From Telmatactis stephensoni (taxonomy: Eukaryota; Cnidaria; Anthozoa; Actiniaria; Isophelliidae): 64,000 nucleotides of DNA. The stretch spans positions 1-64,000 of the forward strand of contig JALIZF010000996.1 in NCBI GenBank assembly GCA_029948255.1. Reading direction: 5' to 3'. The stretch's first letter is position 1. Each line of letters opens with the position of its first letter. Shown in pieces: positions 34,701 to 44,500 of this stretch. A model generated the notes under the pieces. It ran no database searches, was not told where the DNA came from, and saw only the letters and a program-made list of their open reading frames with translations. The position numbers and the translations under genes are program-made.

Positions 34701-36090
34701 TCACTTAAAAGACGTTTTGAACAACGTTTAAATGAATAGTTTTACTTACGCGAACCAACATGAAGTAGTACTTGAGTCTGCTGGAACAACTTTTTTGACT
34801 GTGCAAGGGTTATCCCACGATCTCCTTTTACATAACGTTTATGGGATACCCACGTAGTCGGACAAGCACAGCTCTTTTTGTTGCAACGCCACCTGATGCC
34901 GAACGCTTCACGATGTCGTGGACATATAGTGACTGTTAGATGGTGCTCAAGGATCTCAAAAACACCTTATAATAAATAAATATGAACAGTTAAAATAGGT
35001 GGCCGTAGGTATGAATTATAGGGCGTGGACAGTCTATAAGAGACAAGACGTCTATAGGGGAAATTATCTACAGCCGAACATGATTTTGCATCTGGACTGT
35101 AAATTCTTGATTGCATCCAGTTCATTTTGATTAGATTTTTGGTTGGAAGTCTAAGGCGCTGTATATTTGCAAAAATAAGTTGTCTCGGGTACCGGAGATA
35201 CGCATCTCCACTGATACAATTTAACAGCGCGTTTACATGGATTTTCATAAAATCTGGGCCAGGTTGAACATTTGAAAAAATGGCTAAAATGATGCGTGTA
35301 GTAATTTTTTGGTTTTACATTTAAGTGTGACATTTTTTATTATGCAGACCGAATTTTGGCTTTCGCTGGAAAATTATCGTGCACGCGCATCTTATTATTG
35401 AGCTGCCTCCCCCCGGGCATGCAAGTTATGTGTTGATATGAGAAAACATTCGTCCCGCCTGTCAGGATTACTCCACAAACCGAACCCAAGTTGGCTCTAC
35501 TACTGGAGACCTAGGGGGAGGTGGAATTTTAATCAGAAATATTCAAATTAAAATCACCATCCACCATCCTCCTCCCCGGATGATGGATAGAAAAAATATA
35601 TGTATGAAAATAATAATGAAAAAAGAAAGAAAAAATAAAACACAAAATTAAAGAAAATAGCTGCACTTGCGCGGGTTAGTAGAATAAATAAACAAAAGAA
35701 AATATAAATATATCTACTTGAACTTTTGTCAAAACCAAAAGTTCTACAAAATCCAAGGATAACTAGAGTAAAAAAAGTTAAAGGAACCATTTAAATATAT
35801 CAAAGGACTAGTAAATAAACGTAGTCTCGCAAGGAAACACCAGCATTCCTTGCACCATACCGATAACAATAATAAACATTACTATTAGTTCAAGCAACTC
35901 AATTACCTGCTCGTGCCAGTAAAAGACTTGATTCTTTATCAAGTGCGGAGTCCCGAACATCATACCTCCTTAGGTGTGTTCGCATGTCTTTAACACAACT
36001 TCCAACTGTGACACATTCAACATTTGCTGGGTTTTCTGAGCTTGGGCCACAAATACCTCCAACAAAATCGCCATATCCGCACGAAGCCAT
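30772..36090 (-). CDS. DDE-like transposase of the TTAA element, six exons
   Basis: Exons on the minus strand: 36090-35907, 34965-34750, 34520-34345, 34232-33126, 32972/3-31980, 31712-30772. Phases match throughout, giving a predicted 1205 aa. Order: a Cys-containing N-terminus (TICPRHRE...CNKKSCAC...ICRQCRK zinc-binding set), a ~370-residue middle region, a CHHHHNHVCAQC patch, then an RNase H-like core with QDWAMKF (D~674), LRQDNAGCYH (D~757) and GGKGSCDRKAATIKAHV (D~798), and a C-terminal C2HC finger (CPNEGC...H...C). I infer a DDD transposase and cannot name the superfamily. The exon-3 acceptor is CAA instead of CAG, which may disable this copy. Confidence 0.75.
31980..32973 (-). CDS. Transposase exon 5 (catalytic core)
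   Basis: Acceptor TTGTCTTTCAG, donor GAAGGTATGG; starts in phase 0, ends in phase 1. Carries the three candidate catalytic Asp blocks QDWAMKF, RQDNAGCYH and GKGSCD. Confidence 0.78.
33126..34232 (-). CDS. Transposase exon 4
   Basis: 1107 nt, phase 0 on both sides. Acceptor TTACACACAG, donor AAGGTAACA. Begins DKDHASDENQ and ends KSDYK. Family-specific region with no recognised domain. Confidence 0.75.
34345..34520 (-). CDS. Transposase exon 3 with defective acceptor
   Basis: Reads PICRQCRKRLDQKAHG when joined to exon 2 in phase 1; donor TTGGTGAGT is good. The base that should complete the acceptor AG is A (TTTTTCAA before 34520), so normal splicing is doubtful. Confidence 0.6.
34750..34965 (-). 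CDS. Transposase exon 2
   Basis: Acceptor TTATTATAAG, donor CGTAAGT. Reads EILEHHLTVTICPRHREAFG and continues with CNKKSCAC. Phase 1/1. Confidence 0.72.
35907..36090 (-). CDS. Transposase exon 1 (start)
   Basis: ATG at 36090, first in-frame Met of the exon that gives MASCGYGDFVGGICG; donor GCAGGTAATT in phase 1 joins exon 2 exactly. Upstream in-frame codons exist, so an earlier start cannot be excluded. Confidence 0.65.
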
Positions 36091-36305
36091 GCGGTCTCGC
36101 CGACTATCTGCCTCCAATGCAGCCGCTCCTTTGTGTAGCCGACTATACAACACCAAACAAGGAACCGAAAAGTATTGGCATTCAGAAACACCGTTCTGTC
36201 AAATTCATGTAAATCCTGATAACGTACTTTTGAAGAACAACTTAATAAAAATAAATTGGAACTATAACGGAAAGCGAGTTTCCTGGATAACTGCAACTAC
36301 AGCCC

Positions 36306-37290
36306 TGGGTTTCCTGTGTTATATCTGTCATTCATTTTCCAGACATTGTTGCTTTGGAAATTGACATCGAGCGAACGTTCCTCAAAATATGTCGTTGTTT
36401 CTTCTCAGGAACTAGTTTCAAAAGGTATGTAGTACTTCATAACAGCTCATTTTGAACAGTCTTTCTTTAGTTTGTATTTTTTAGAGAAGTTGATCGAGTT
36501 TTAGATCGCACCTGTACCATGTAGATGTAAATGTTTACACTAACACTTTTGAAATACGGTCAATTAATCTCCAAATCGCTACGTAAAATGCCCATGTGCT
36601 ACCAGAAATCCTCTGGTTTTTATGTTCTCAATTTTTTTAGTCTTCCACAGTTCTTAAAAGGCTGTACAAAGACAGATAATTTGATTTCAGCCGATCTAGA
36701 TATATCTATTTTGAATGTTTCCTGGGGGCCAAAGGTCGATGATTTTGTTGAAGTACCATAAATGTTTTGCTTCTCCAAAATTCAAATTTTGATTTACCCC
36801 AAAATTTTATTTCACAAAATCGAAAAAGAAAGGCTAGTCATGAGAGCGAATATAGTCATTTATACTAAAGCGATGTACCAAGACGTTTTTGGGGGTGTTT
36901 ATTTTAGCCTTAATTGTGGCGTGACATTTTTGCTATACGAACGCTTCAATTCAAAAATCTGTAAAATAATCCAGTCTCATCCAAATTCAAATCTGATAGC
37001 AGCAAAACCTTAATTAAAAGCTGTACTTTTACCGTGTTGTTTCAGCTTTTGTTGGATTATTATATTTTTTCCAAGCGAGCTGTTGATACTTGTGGCCATT
37101 CCAACTGATTTTTGAGTGCTACCAGAGCGTAAAATATGAAAACATGTCCCAAAAATTAAACAAACTTCTAGACAGGCCAAAACTTATATTTTCAGAACTA
37201 GTTAGTAAAGATCTTTATTTTGACGGATTATGAGAAATTGAGGTTTTTCTATCTTGCATACTTATAGTGAAAAATTCTGGCGTTTCGCTC
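36306..37290 (-). repeat. Right ~980-bp terminal inverted repeat
   Basis: Inverted match to 28657-29638. The outer end is CGTTTCGCTC followed by TTAA at 37291-37294. Confidence 0.88.
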
Positions 37291-38344
37291 TTAAGTATGT
37301 TACAAGGCCACATTCTTCATTCATTGTACCCCATATCATTGCTTCATTTGGAGAGTTCTCTGTTTCAATGGCTGTATTACCAGTCTGTAAATAATTATGT
37401 AAATTGTTCCAGTATTCAAGCATAGATTGTTTCCCATACCATCCCAGAGCTGTTGCAGCCTTACTGGCATTGATTTTGCCTTTTCGTGCTTTGTACCATT
37501 TGTTTTCTCTTTGTTTAAAGAATCGAGGATCATGTGAGTCCTCTTCATCACTGTTTAGTGGCTTGTAAAAATCAAAGCAAGTGAGGTCTGAAGTTGGCAA
37601 AGAGCAAAGTAATTTAGCTAGTGATACCCCAGCATGATACCATACCCTTTTTGTAGCAGGTGGATTGTTCAAGGCAGGTTTTGTAGAGGATTTGCCTTTC
37701 CTTTGCTTGTTATGACAGTTGGCTGCTAAGTGTCCAAGCTCTCCACATGAATAACAAGTTTGCTTGGCAATCCACTCTGGTTCATGTCCCAGTGGACAAT
37801 TAGATGCCCAGTGGCCTAAGGCATTACACCTAAAGCATTTGTCAGTTGGCAAGGGTTTTGTGCCAGTACCTTGATTTTTCTTGCCTTCATACTTCTTCAG
37901 CATTTCCCTGACAGCAGATTCATCAGATTCATGCTGTGGGGCAAGACCATCCTTTGCCAGGTAAAGGACACAGCGACGTTTTGCAAATTGTCTTACAAAT
38001 GCCGACATCACAGAAAGAGAGTTCTTTATGTGAATAGTAGAAATCTGAATTTGTTGTAAAAGAGATAGCCAGTAGTTACATAAAGCATGATCATTTTTAA
38101 TGCTTACAAGAACTGTTTGAAGTGTAGACTGACACCAGTTATCATTAAAAAATTTAGTTCTTAAATGGAAGTCCAGTCTTCTTGAAAATGTAAGAACATG
38201 CTGATGATTAGCATTTGCACGGAGAGCAGTGAGAATTGGCTGAGAATTTTGCAAGATGGTTGTGGAAGAGAAGAGGTCAATGTATTCCGCTGTTTGTCTG
38301 ACGTGGCGAGATAATTGTGCCTTGTCAGCATTGTCATGAAAGTT
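37291..38344 (-). pseudogene. CCHC zinc knuckles and YqaJ N-terminal half
   Basis: The same frame as the transposase upstream, after a TAG at 38345. Two CCHC knuckles, CFRCNALGHWASNC and CYSCGELGHLAANC, are followed by WYKARKGKINASKAATALG and AMIWGTMNEECG. The latter is the N-terminal YqaJ signature (RxGxITAS / G..E..A). The frame is cut at the TTAA and resumes at 28656. Zinc knuckles suggest single-strand nucleic acid binding. Confidence 0.75.
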
Positions 38345-40207
38345 CTAATCAAACTCCCAGCTGTGAGTAAGAGTTTGTGCCTCTGAGCATAAGTGCCACC
38401 CCTCTTTTTCACCAAGGTTTACTGTATCTGTTTTTTTGTGTTTTGAAAGAGGAAGTTTGACAAGATTGGAAAGAGAAGCTAAGTCATAAGACCCAGAAGT
38501 TCCTTTTGCTTCTTTCATTTCTGAAGCAATTAAAAGCTCATTAGCTAGAGAAGCAGATGACTCAAAATATTGTAGAGTGGTAGGTTTTCCACCTGCAACT
38601 CTAGCTCTTTGTAGTGAAAAGTAATTTTCCACATCATCTTGACACATTGTTTTAGGAATAATATGGACTTCAGGATGGATTAATTGTACATGTTGGACAA
38701 GTCCCAAGAATGCTCTTACTGTTCTTTTAAGATCTTTATATGTTATTGAAGTGATGAATTTCTTCCGGTGTTCTTTGTGGTTTGAGGCAGCTTGAAGACC
38801 ATTTTCAACTTGCTCATGCCACTTGTCAAACCAGATCATTATTGAGATAAGCTCTCTGTATGAAGTAGGATTGACCTCACTATTGTTATTGAAGATTTGA
38901 AAAAGTCGGTAACACTTCTTAAGATACATACGTGTCCCAACAGTTTCCTCTGGAGGGAAGGAGCCTTTAAGAATGTCTAAAACAACCTCAAATGAACACA
39001 CAGTAACAGCTCTTTTTACACTCATTTTTGTGCGTGGAGTCAGTTTGATGTGTTTCCAGTTTAGTTTGGTGAATCTTCGTTTAACAACATCAATCAAGTG
39101 ATCTAGCTTTATTTGGGAATTGTCTATTTCCAGTTGTGCATCAGGTTTAACAATAAAAGTACGTAGTTTCTTTATCATGTGCGGGTAGTCAGAGAGCCAC
39201 CAAATGGGTTTGTTGTCATTGTATGGGTTGTAGGTCACCCAATTTTGAGCACCAGATCTGCTATAAAAGGCATGCGAATATGTGGAGCCATCAGATACAC
39301 CGTACAAAACCTCTACTCTCTTATCACCATTAATGCGCGATTCTCCAAGAGCCTGACACACTTGCCATACCAGTTTTGCAAGTATTTTATGATTGATTCT
39401 ATTTAAAGGAAATGATGCTACTGGCCATTAAAAGTCTCCTTCAAGAGATGAAAAGAAAAACTGACAAATAAGCTTTGCTTTCCTGGATTTTAAGGGAGTA
39501 TCACTTTCATTATCAAAGTCTGAAGTTGATTCACAGGAATTTGAATCATCCGACTCTGATGAACTTTCACCATATGATTCATCTTCCTTTTCTGTTATAA
39601 CCTCAGGGTCTAGGATAACATGGTCATCAATATTATTGTCTTCAAAGCCAACAAGTTCACCTGTGCATTTACATAGTACAATGCCCTGTTTGATAACAAT
39701 TTCATCCCAATGTATTTCTCCTATTCCTTTAAAACCTCTTCTCTCTAGTTCCTGTATCATGGTGTGAAGGTTTTCAGCAGATATTGGGTCAGTTATACAG
39801 GCTGCCTGTCTGTATTGCTTGGTTGTTTCCCATGCAGGAATAGGCAGAATGCTTCTTACAGTTTCATAGCCCTTTTTCCTGCATTTATTAGCAATCTTAC
39901 AACTCCACTTGATAACAAGGGGACTAAACCTCATACCTTTTGGGTGTGGCTTTTGATCATTTTTTGTTAATTTTCCATGCCTTTGAAACTGTTCTTCCTG
40001 CAGTTTCAAAGACAAAAGTGTGTCATTTAACAGAGCATATAGAATTGAGTTTTGATCAAGCCACTTGTTACTTATTGCGGTGTCTACCAATTTAGCAAGA
40101 TCAGATGATGAAACATTGAAATTTGTTGGAGGTATAATTCCCTTTGATTTTTCTTTTTCATAGAGGTAAAGAAATTTCCTTGTTTGTTGTTCACATTCTT
40201 GAGCATT
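38345..40207 (-). pseudogene. P-element/THAP9-like transposase
   Basis: A spliced-in start at 40207 (acceptor AATTGTAG) leads into a ~620-codon frame with one TAA at 39428-39430. Motifs: GMRFSPLVIKWSCKIANKC, ILPIPAWETTKQY, HWDEIVIKQG (candidate first acidic residue), GELVGFEDN, LYGVSDGSTYSHAF, WLSDYPHMIKKLR and CQDDVENYFSLQRARVAGG. These match the order of P-element/THAP9 transposases, including the D-x-PHxIKxLR and Q-D-x-x-E-N-x-F blocks. No N-terminal THAP domain was found upstream. Confidence 0.7.
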
Positions 40208-40926
40208 CTACAATTTTTTGTTGACCCGAGTGGGAGAAAAACATAGCCTTTTTGACCATCGTGTAAAGTCCGGACTGGGAACTGATCGATAGGCTGCTAA
40301 AAATCCAGTTTAATTTTTACCGTCGATGTCCGAAGACTTTGTTAGCTTCACGGTGGCCTATCACCATAAAGGAGATCTTTGCTGAATATCGTTTAGATTT
40401 TGCTTCATTTGCAAAAATCAAATTTCACGCTATAAACAAACAGACTTCAGAGATAGATGAAATATATCGCTCTTAGATATACCTGAAAATTTGAGAGCAT
40501 GTGCTTCAATAGTTTTCGAGAAATGCATGTGCTTTTTGATTTGCAAAATTTTACAGATAAGGGACAAAAGTTGCCCCCATACATCCATTATTTGTAAATT
40601 TTTCGATTTTCAAAGTCATCTAAACTTCCAAACTACTATAGACATTGCTTTCAAATTTTTATGTTCGTTTTAAAACTACTAAATATTGGATTCTCTAAAT
40701 ATTTGTTGTGTTTGTTTGTAGCATAAATTTCCATACTGATTATTTATGCTAATGAACGAAAATCTAATAAAAAGGATACGCCTAGTTCCAAGTCGAGCTT
40801 TTGTCGGACGAAACGCGCTATTACGGCAACGGTGATAATACATAATGACGCATTAAATATCATTTGAAATACTATTACCTGATAATAAATAATAATATCA
40901 ATGCTACCTAAACACAACTAATGACG
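40208..40926. other. Gap between transposon and DUF229 gene
   Basis: AT-rich, no recognisable exon. The 5' end of the P-like transposon should lie here, but I could not see a terminal repeat. Confidence 0.4.
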
Positions 40927-41537
40927 CTACATTTTTGTAGCTTTAATACTAATGTCCATATAACCATTATTTAGGATTTGACGCGTTGCGGAAAATAGAA
41001 AATATATACTGTTAGGTTCAACTACTACTTCAAATGGTAAAGATCTAGACACAAACACATAATAAAGAGACCCCGAGACACGAATTTCAAATTTCTGCCC
41101 TACACACGAGTTGGCGATCTCGTAAGCAATGCTAAAACCACTTTTGTGTTGTCTAGATATTTGGAATAAACATCCCCAATGAAGGTCTTTGATTTTCGCT
41201 TCAGAACCAAACATGGGGGTCGAGACGAATTCTTTCATGGCTGCCGAAGGCAGCACGATTACACTGTTAATATTTTTGCGTTTATCACAAACACACAGTT
41301 TCAACTCCACTGTTGTATCAGCACAGGTCTTGAATTTGTTGTATAAAGTTTGTCTGTCGTAAGACTTAAGAGTTGCGGTTCCACCTGTTAATTCGATTCC
41401 TATAGTAAATATCTCATCGTCCTTTAGGCCTACTTTGGTGGCGTCCACGTGAAGATTAAAGGTTGCAGACGAACCAGTCACGCTTTGAACGATTTTATGA
41501 AACGATTTCCCAACCAAACGCACACAATTTCCAAAAC
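40927..41537 (-). CDS. DUF229 exon 7 (C-terminus)
   Basis: Acceptor TGTTCTTACAG, phase 1 start (GFGNCVRLVGK), TAG stop at 40927. Encodes the ~200-residue C-terminal domain of the family. Confidence 0.85.
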
Positions 41538-44500
41538 CTGTAAGAACACTGGATGATTTATTGATGCCTAAGAAATGAAAAAATGAACAAAAAGATAAAT
41601 GACTAGTATATTAGATGATTTAAATACTTTTTTCAAATTAGGCGACAACTTTAAGGATTTAAATTTTATGACCTCATATATATAGAAGACGCCACGTTGT
41701 GACGTCATCTACAACAAACGTCATGTTGTGACACTATTTATCATAACATCATAACATAAAGTTTATAAAACCACCATTTTGTGACGTCATCTATGTTCTT
41801 AACGCCATGTTGTGACGTCATCTTAAATAGAACAAAACATCAACTCTAACGAAACGAACATGTAATACTTACTCTTAGAATAAGCTTCCTGAATTGCTTT
41901 ATTCAAACTCCCAAGAGCAAACTCTGCAAGCCATCTGTGGCTGTTTGAGTTGTCATCAACTTTAATCTCCGAGCCTTCGCACTGACAACGAACCATAGGC
42001 AACAAGCTTAAATCGTCACATTTACGAGTTGGTGGTATTGGAGAAAACAGGCCAGATACTTTGTAGTCTGTGGACTTTTTCTCGTCGTATAATGTCATCA
42101 AGGCTTTGTGAACGTCTAGAGTTGAACACAACCGTTTCTGATTATTAACCAAAGCTGTCATTCGTTCCTTTCCTAGCAGACCTGCAACTTGATGTGGTAC
42201 GATCATGAAGAGAAGCGGGTTGTAGAGCTCACGTGTGCCCTCATCAGTTTGCCCGTAACCTGTGCGTGTATGTCCGTGATCTGACAAAATTATGGTCAAG
42301 GTATTGGGATCTCTGAAAGTGAAGTAAATAGATATTCTTACAACTGACGACAGAAGACACATTCGCTCGTTATGAATTAAGCCTTATTGGTTTTTCCAGA
42401 TTCCTAGGTAGTTAATAATAATAACAATGATTAACTTTATTTAGAGAAGGTTTAAAAATACTTATAAAGTATACCAGTTTAGCGTAGCTACTCTTACACT
42501 GGGCCTTCTGAAAGGTAGTTTGATTATGTTGATTATGTCCGTTTTTAACTCGTTGATATGCAAAGCGTGGCTACGAGTTTTCGTTCTGTTATGTGGATCT
42601 AGTATGTTGCTATACCCCATTAAGGCTCATTTTTTTGCCGAGATGTCTGTTTCTGCCTTATATTAGCAAGAAGTCGAGGAGCTGTATGCATCAAAATATG
42701 ATTACTGATCTTCATCAACATCATCGTCACCATGGTCATCGTTGTCATCATCATCATCAATCATCAACAGTGACATATGTAATGATAATGTAAGTAATGT
42801 GTGCGTGTCAACCATTCTTTGCACAGCGTTAAGTTTCCCATGCATTTGTTTGTTAGCCATATTTTTTTATTATAGCCCAACCAATAATCAATTGGTATTT
42901 AATTAATAGTTACATGCGCTCTGATTTGTTGAAATCGTCCGACAAAGCTTATGTGAAACAAATACTAGATTCCGTTTCTCGAAGCGCTTGTACTATAGTA
43001 GAAAAAGGCGTCAGGATGTGGTGAGAACAACAGTCACGCCATTCGACTTCATCTCGTTGCATACTTAGAGGTTAACGCACTCAGCGAGTGAATTATCAGG
43101 ATTTACCTTCACGAGTTTGCTAACAATGAACGAGAAATTTTAAATACTGCACGAGGCGTTAGCCGAGTGCAGTATGAGAAAATTTCGAGTTCATTGTTAG
43201 TGAACAAGTGAAGGTAAATCCCGATAGTTCACGAGCAAAGAGTGTGTTAACCTTTTTATTATTCAATTTGAATACACTGCAGAAGCAGGCTAAAGCCTGT
43301 AAAACTGTCAGTCGACATCTAGATCACTAGAAATAACTTAAGTCACTCAAAATAGTAAGACATAATTCAAAATTAGTTTAATAGCATTTGGTATTTTTAA
43401 CAATACAAAATAAACTTTTCAAAACAACAACAACAACAACTAGTAGAAAAGCACCGTGATACAAGAACTTTAGATTAAAGATAATAAACAGTTCTCAGAA
43501 TCCATGTTTACAACTTGCTCGGTTAAATTGAAATCGCCATATAATTAAGAACTACTTTTTTGGATTGCTAAAAGTGATTTAGCACTGAGTCCTAAAACTC
43601 TGTCATAGTGAAAGGACTAGAAAATTATCGCTGGAGTTGTGGATGTTGGTTTAAACTGGCGACTTACGGTTGAAACTGCTAAACTCAGACTTGAACAAGA
43701 AGTAGTTTTTGTCGTTTGCATGTCGATGAGCCGGAGGCTGAAGTACTCGTTTGGCGTTTTCTTCTAATCTTGATAAAATTTCTTTACTGACACCATCTAA
43801 GAGAACTTGTGGCGACAGACTTTCAAAACTTTCTATGAGATAGGTTTTGGATAACCAGTCTAAAAAACAGTAAATATTAAGATGAATTTGAAAAGCCAGC
43901 GAACTCTGTTTTTAAGCCGTTGAAATATGTTGATCTCAGTAAGCTCCAAAAACTTCAGTGAAATTTAGAGTTTACCTTCAAAACAGGCACGCCAAGCAGT
44001 ATTCTTTATGTTTTAAGTGTGCTTGTTAATCTTTTTGTTTTTTGAAAAATCCTCAAATTTATCACCAGGAAATTTTTTTCTTTTCAACTGTGCTTTAATA
44101 CCGTTGATTGTTGGTTATTATTGCATAGTGACTTGTTGCACGTCATAACAATGCGTCACGTGGTACAAACTGACAAATCAGAAAATCAGAATTTGTACAG
44201 TGTATGAAAATTGAATAATAAATTTTGTTATCAACACATTTTGATGACGTTATCAGTGCATCTAAAAAAGTACAAGCGCTCATAAAATGAGATCTATCAC
44301 TGTTAAATGTTCACATTGACATCGTTTGCCTTACCTTGCCATTTTTAGAATGAAAACGGCTAGCACCGCATCTTCGTTTACAATTCTTGTTCCAGAATCT
44401 GTGTGAGCACTGTTTGTGTGTAGGTATGTAAATATTGGCACTGCATACTCGGTAGTTCGTACGGATTCAATCATATTCTCAACATTTTGTAAGAAATACT

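Larger units (their letters stand above)
28657..37290 (-). mobile_element. 8.6-kb TTAA-inserting DNA transposon
   Basis: Ends GAGCGAAACGCC / GGCGTTTCGCTC are flanked by TTAA. Terminal inverted repeats are ~980 bp each (28657-29638 and 36306-37290) and nearly identical, differing by few substitutions. A six-exon minus-strand transposase-like gene (36090 to 30772) lies between. Removing the element plus one TTAA restores an uninterrupted YqaJ reading frame across the host transposon. TTAA targets suggest piggyBac or Kolobok, but the transposase does not look like either, so the superfamily is unassigned. Confidence 0.88.
25942..40207 (-). mobile_element. Large P-like/YqaJ/ParB-like DNA transposon (split, decayed)
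   Basis: Leaving out 28657-37290, one minus-strand coding track of ~5.6 kb runs from P-element-like transposase through CCHC knuckles and YqaJ nuclease to a ParB-like domain. Most pieces are in the same frame, separated by single stops (39428, 38345, 26506) or shifts (near 27820, 27480, 26892). Terminal inverted repeats and target duplication were not found, so the limits given are those of coding similarity. P elements use an RNase H-fold transposase (family knowledge); the accessory domains are unusual. Confidence 0.65.

Noticed and set aside
42700..42770. His-rich coding possibility from ATCATC/CATCAT repeats
   Set aside because: Simple-sequence tract in an intron; the frame is short and not bounded by splice signals that fit the gene.
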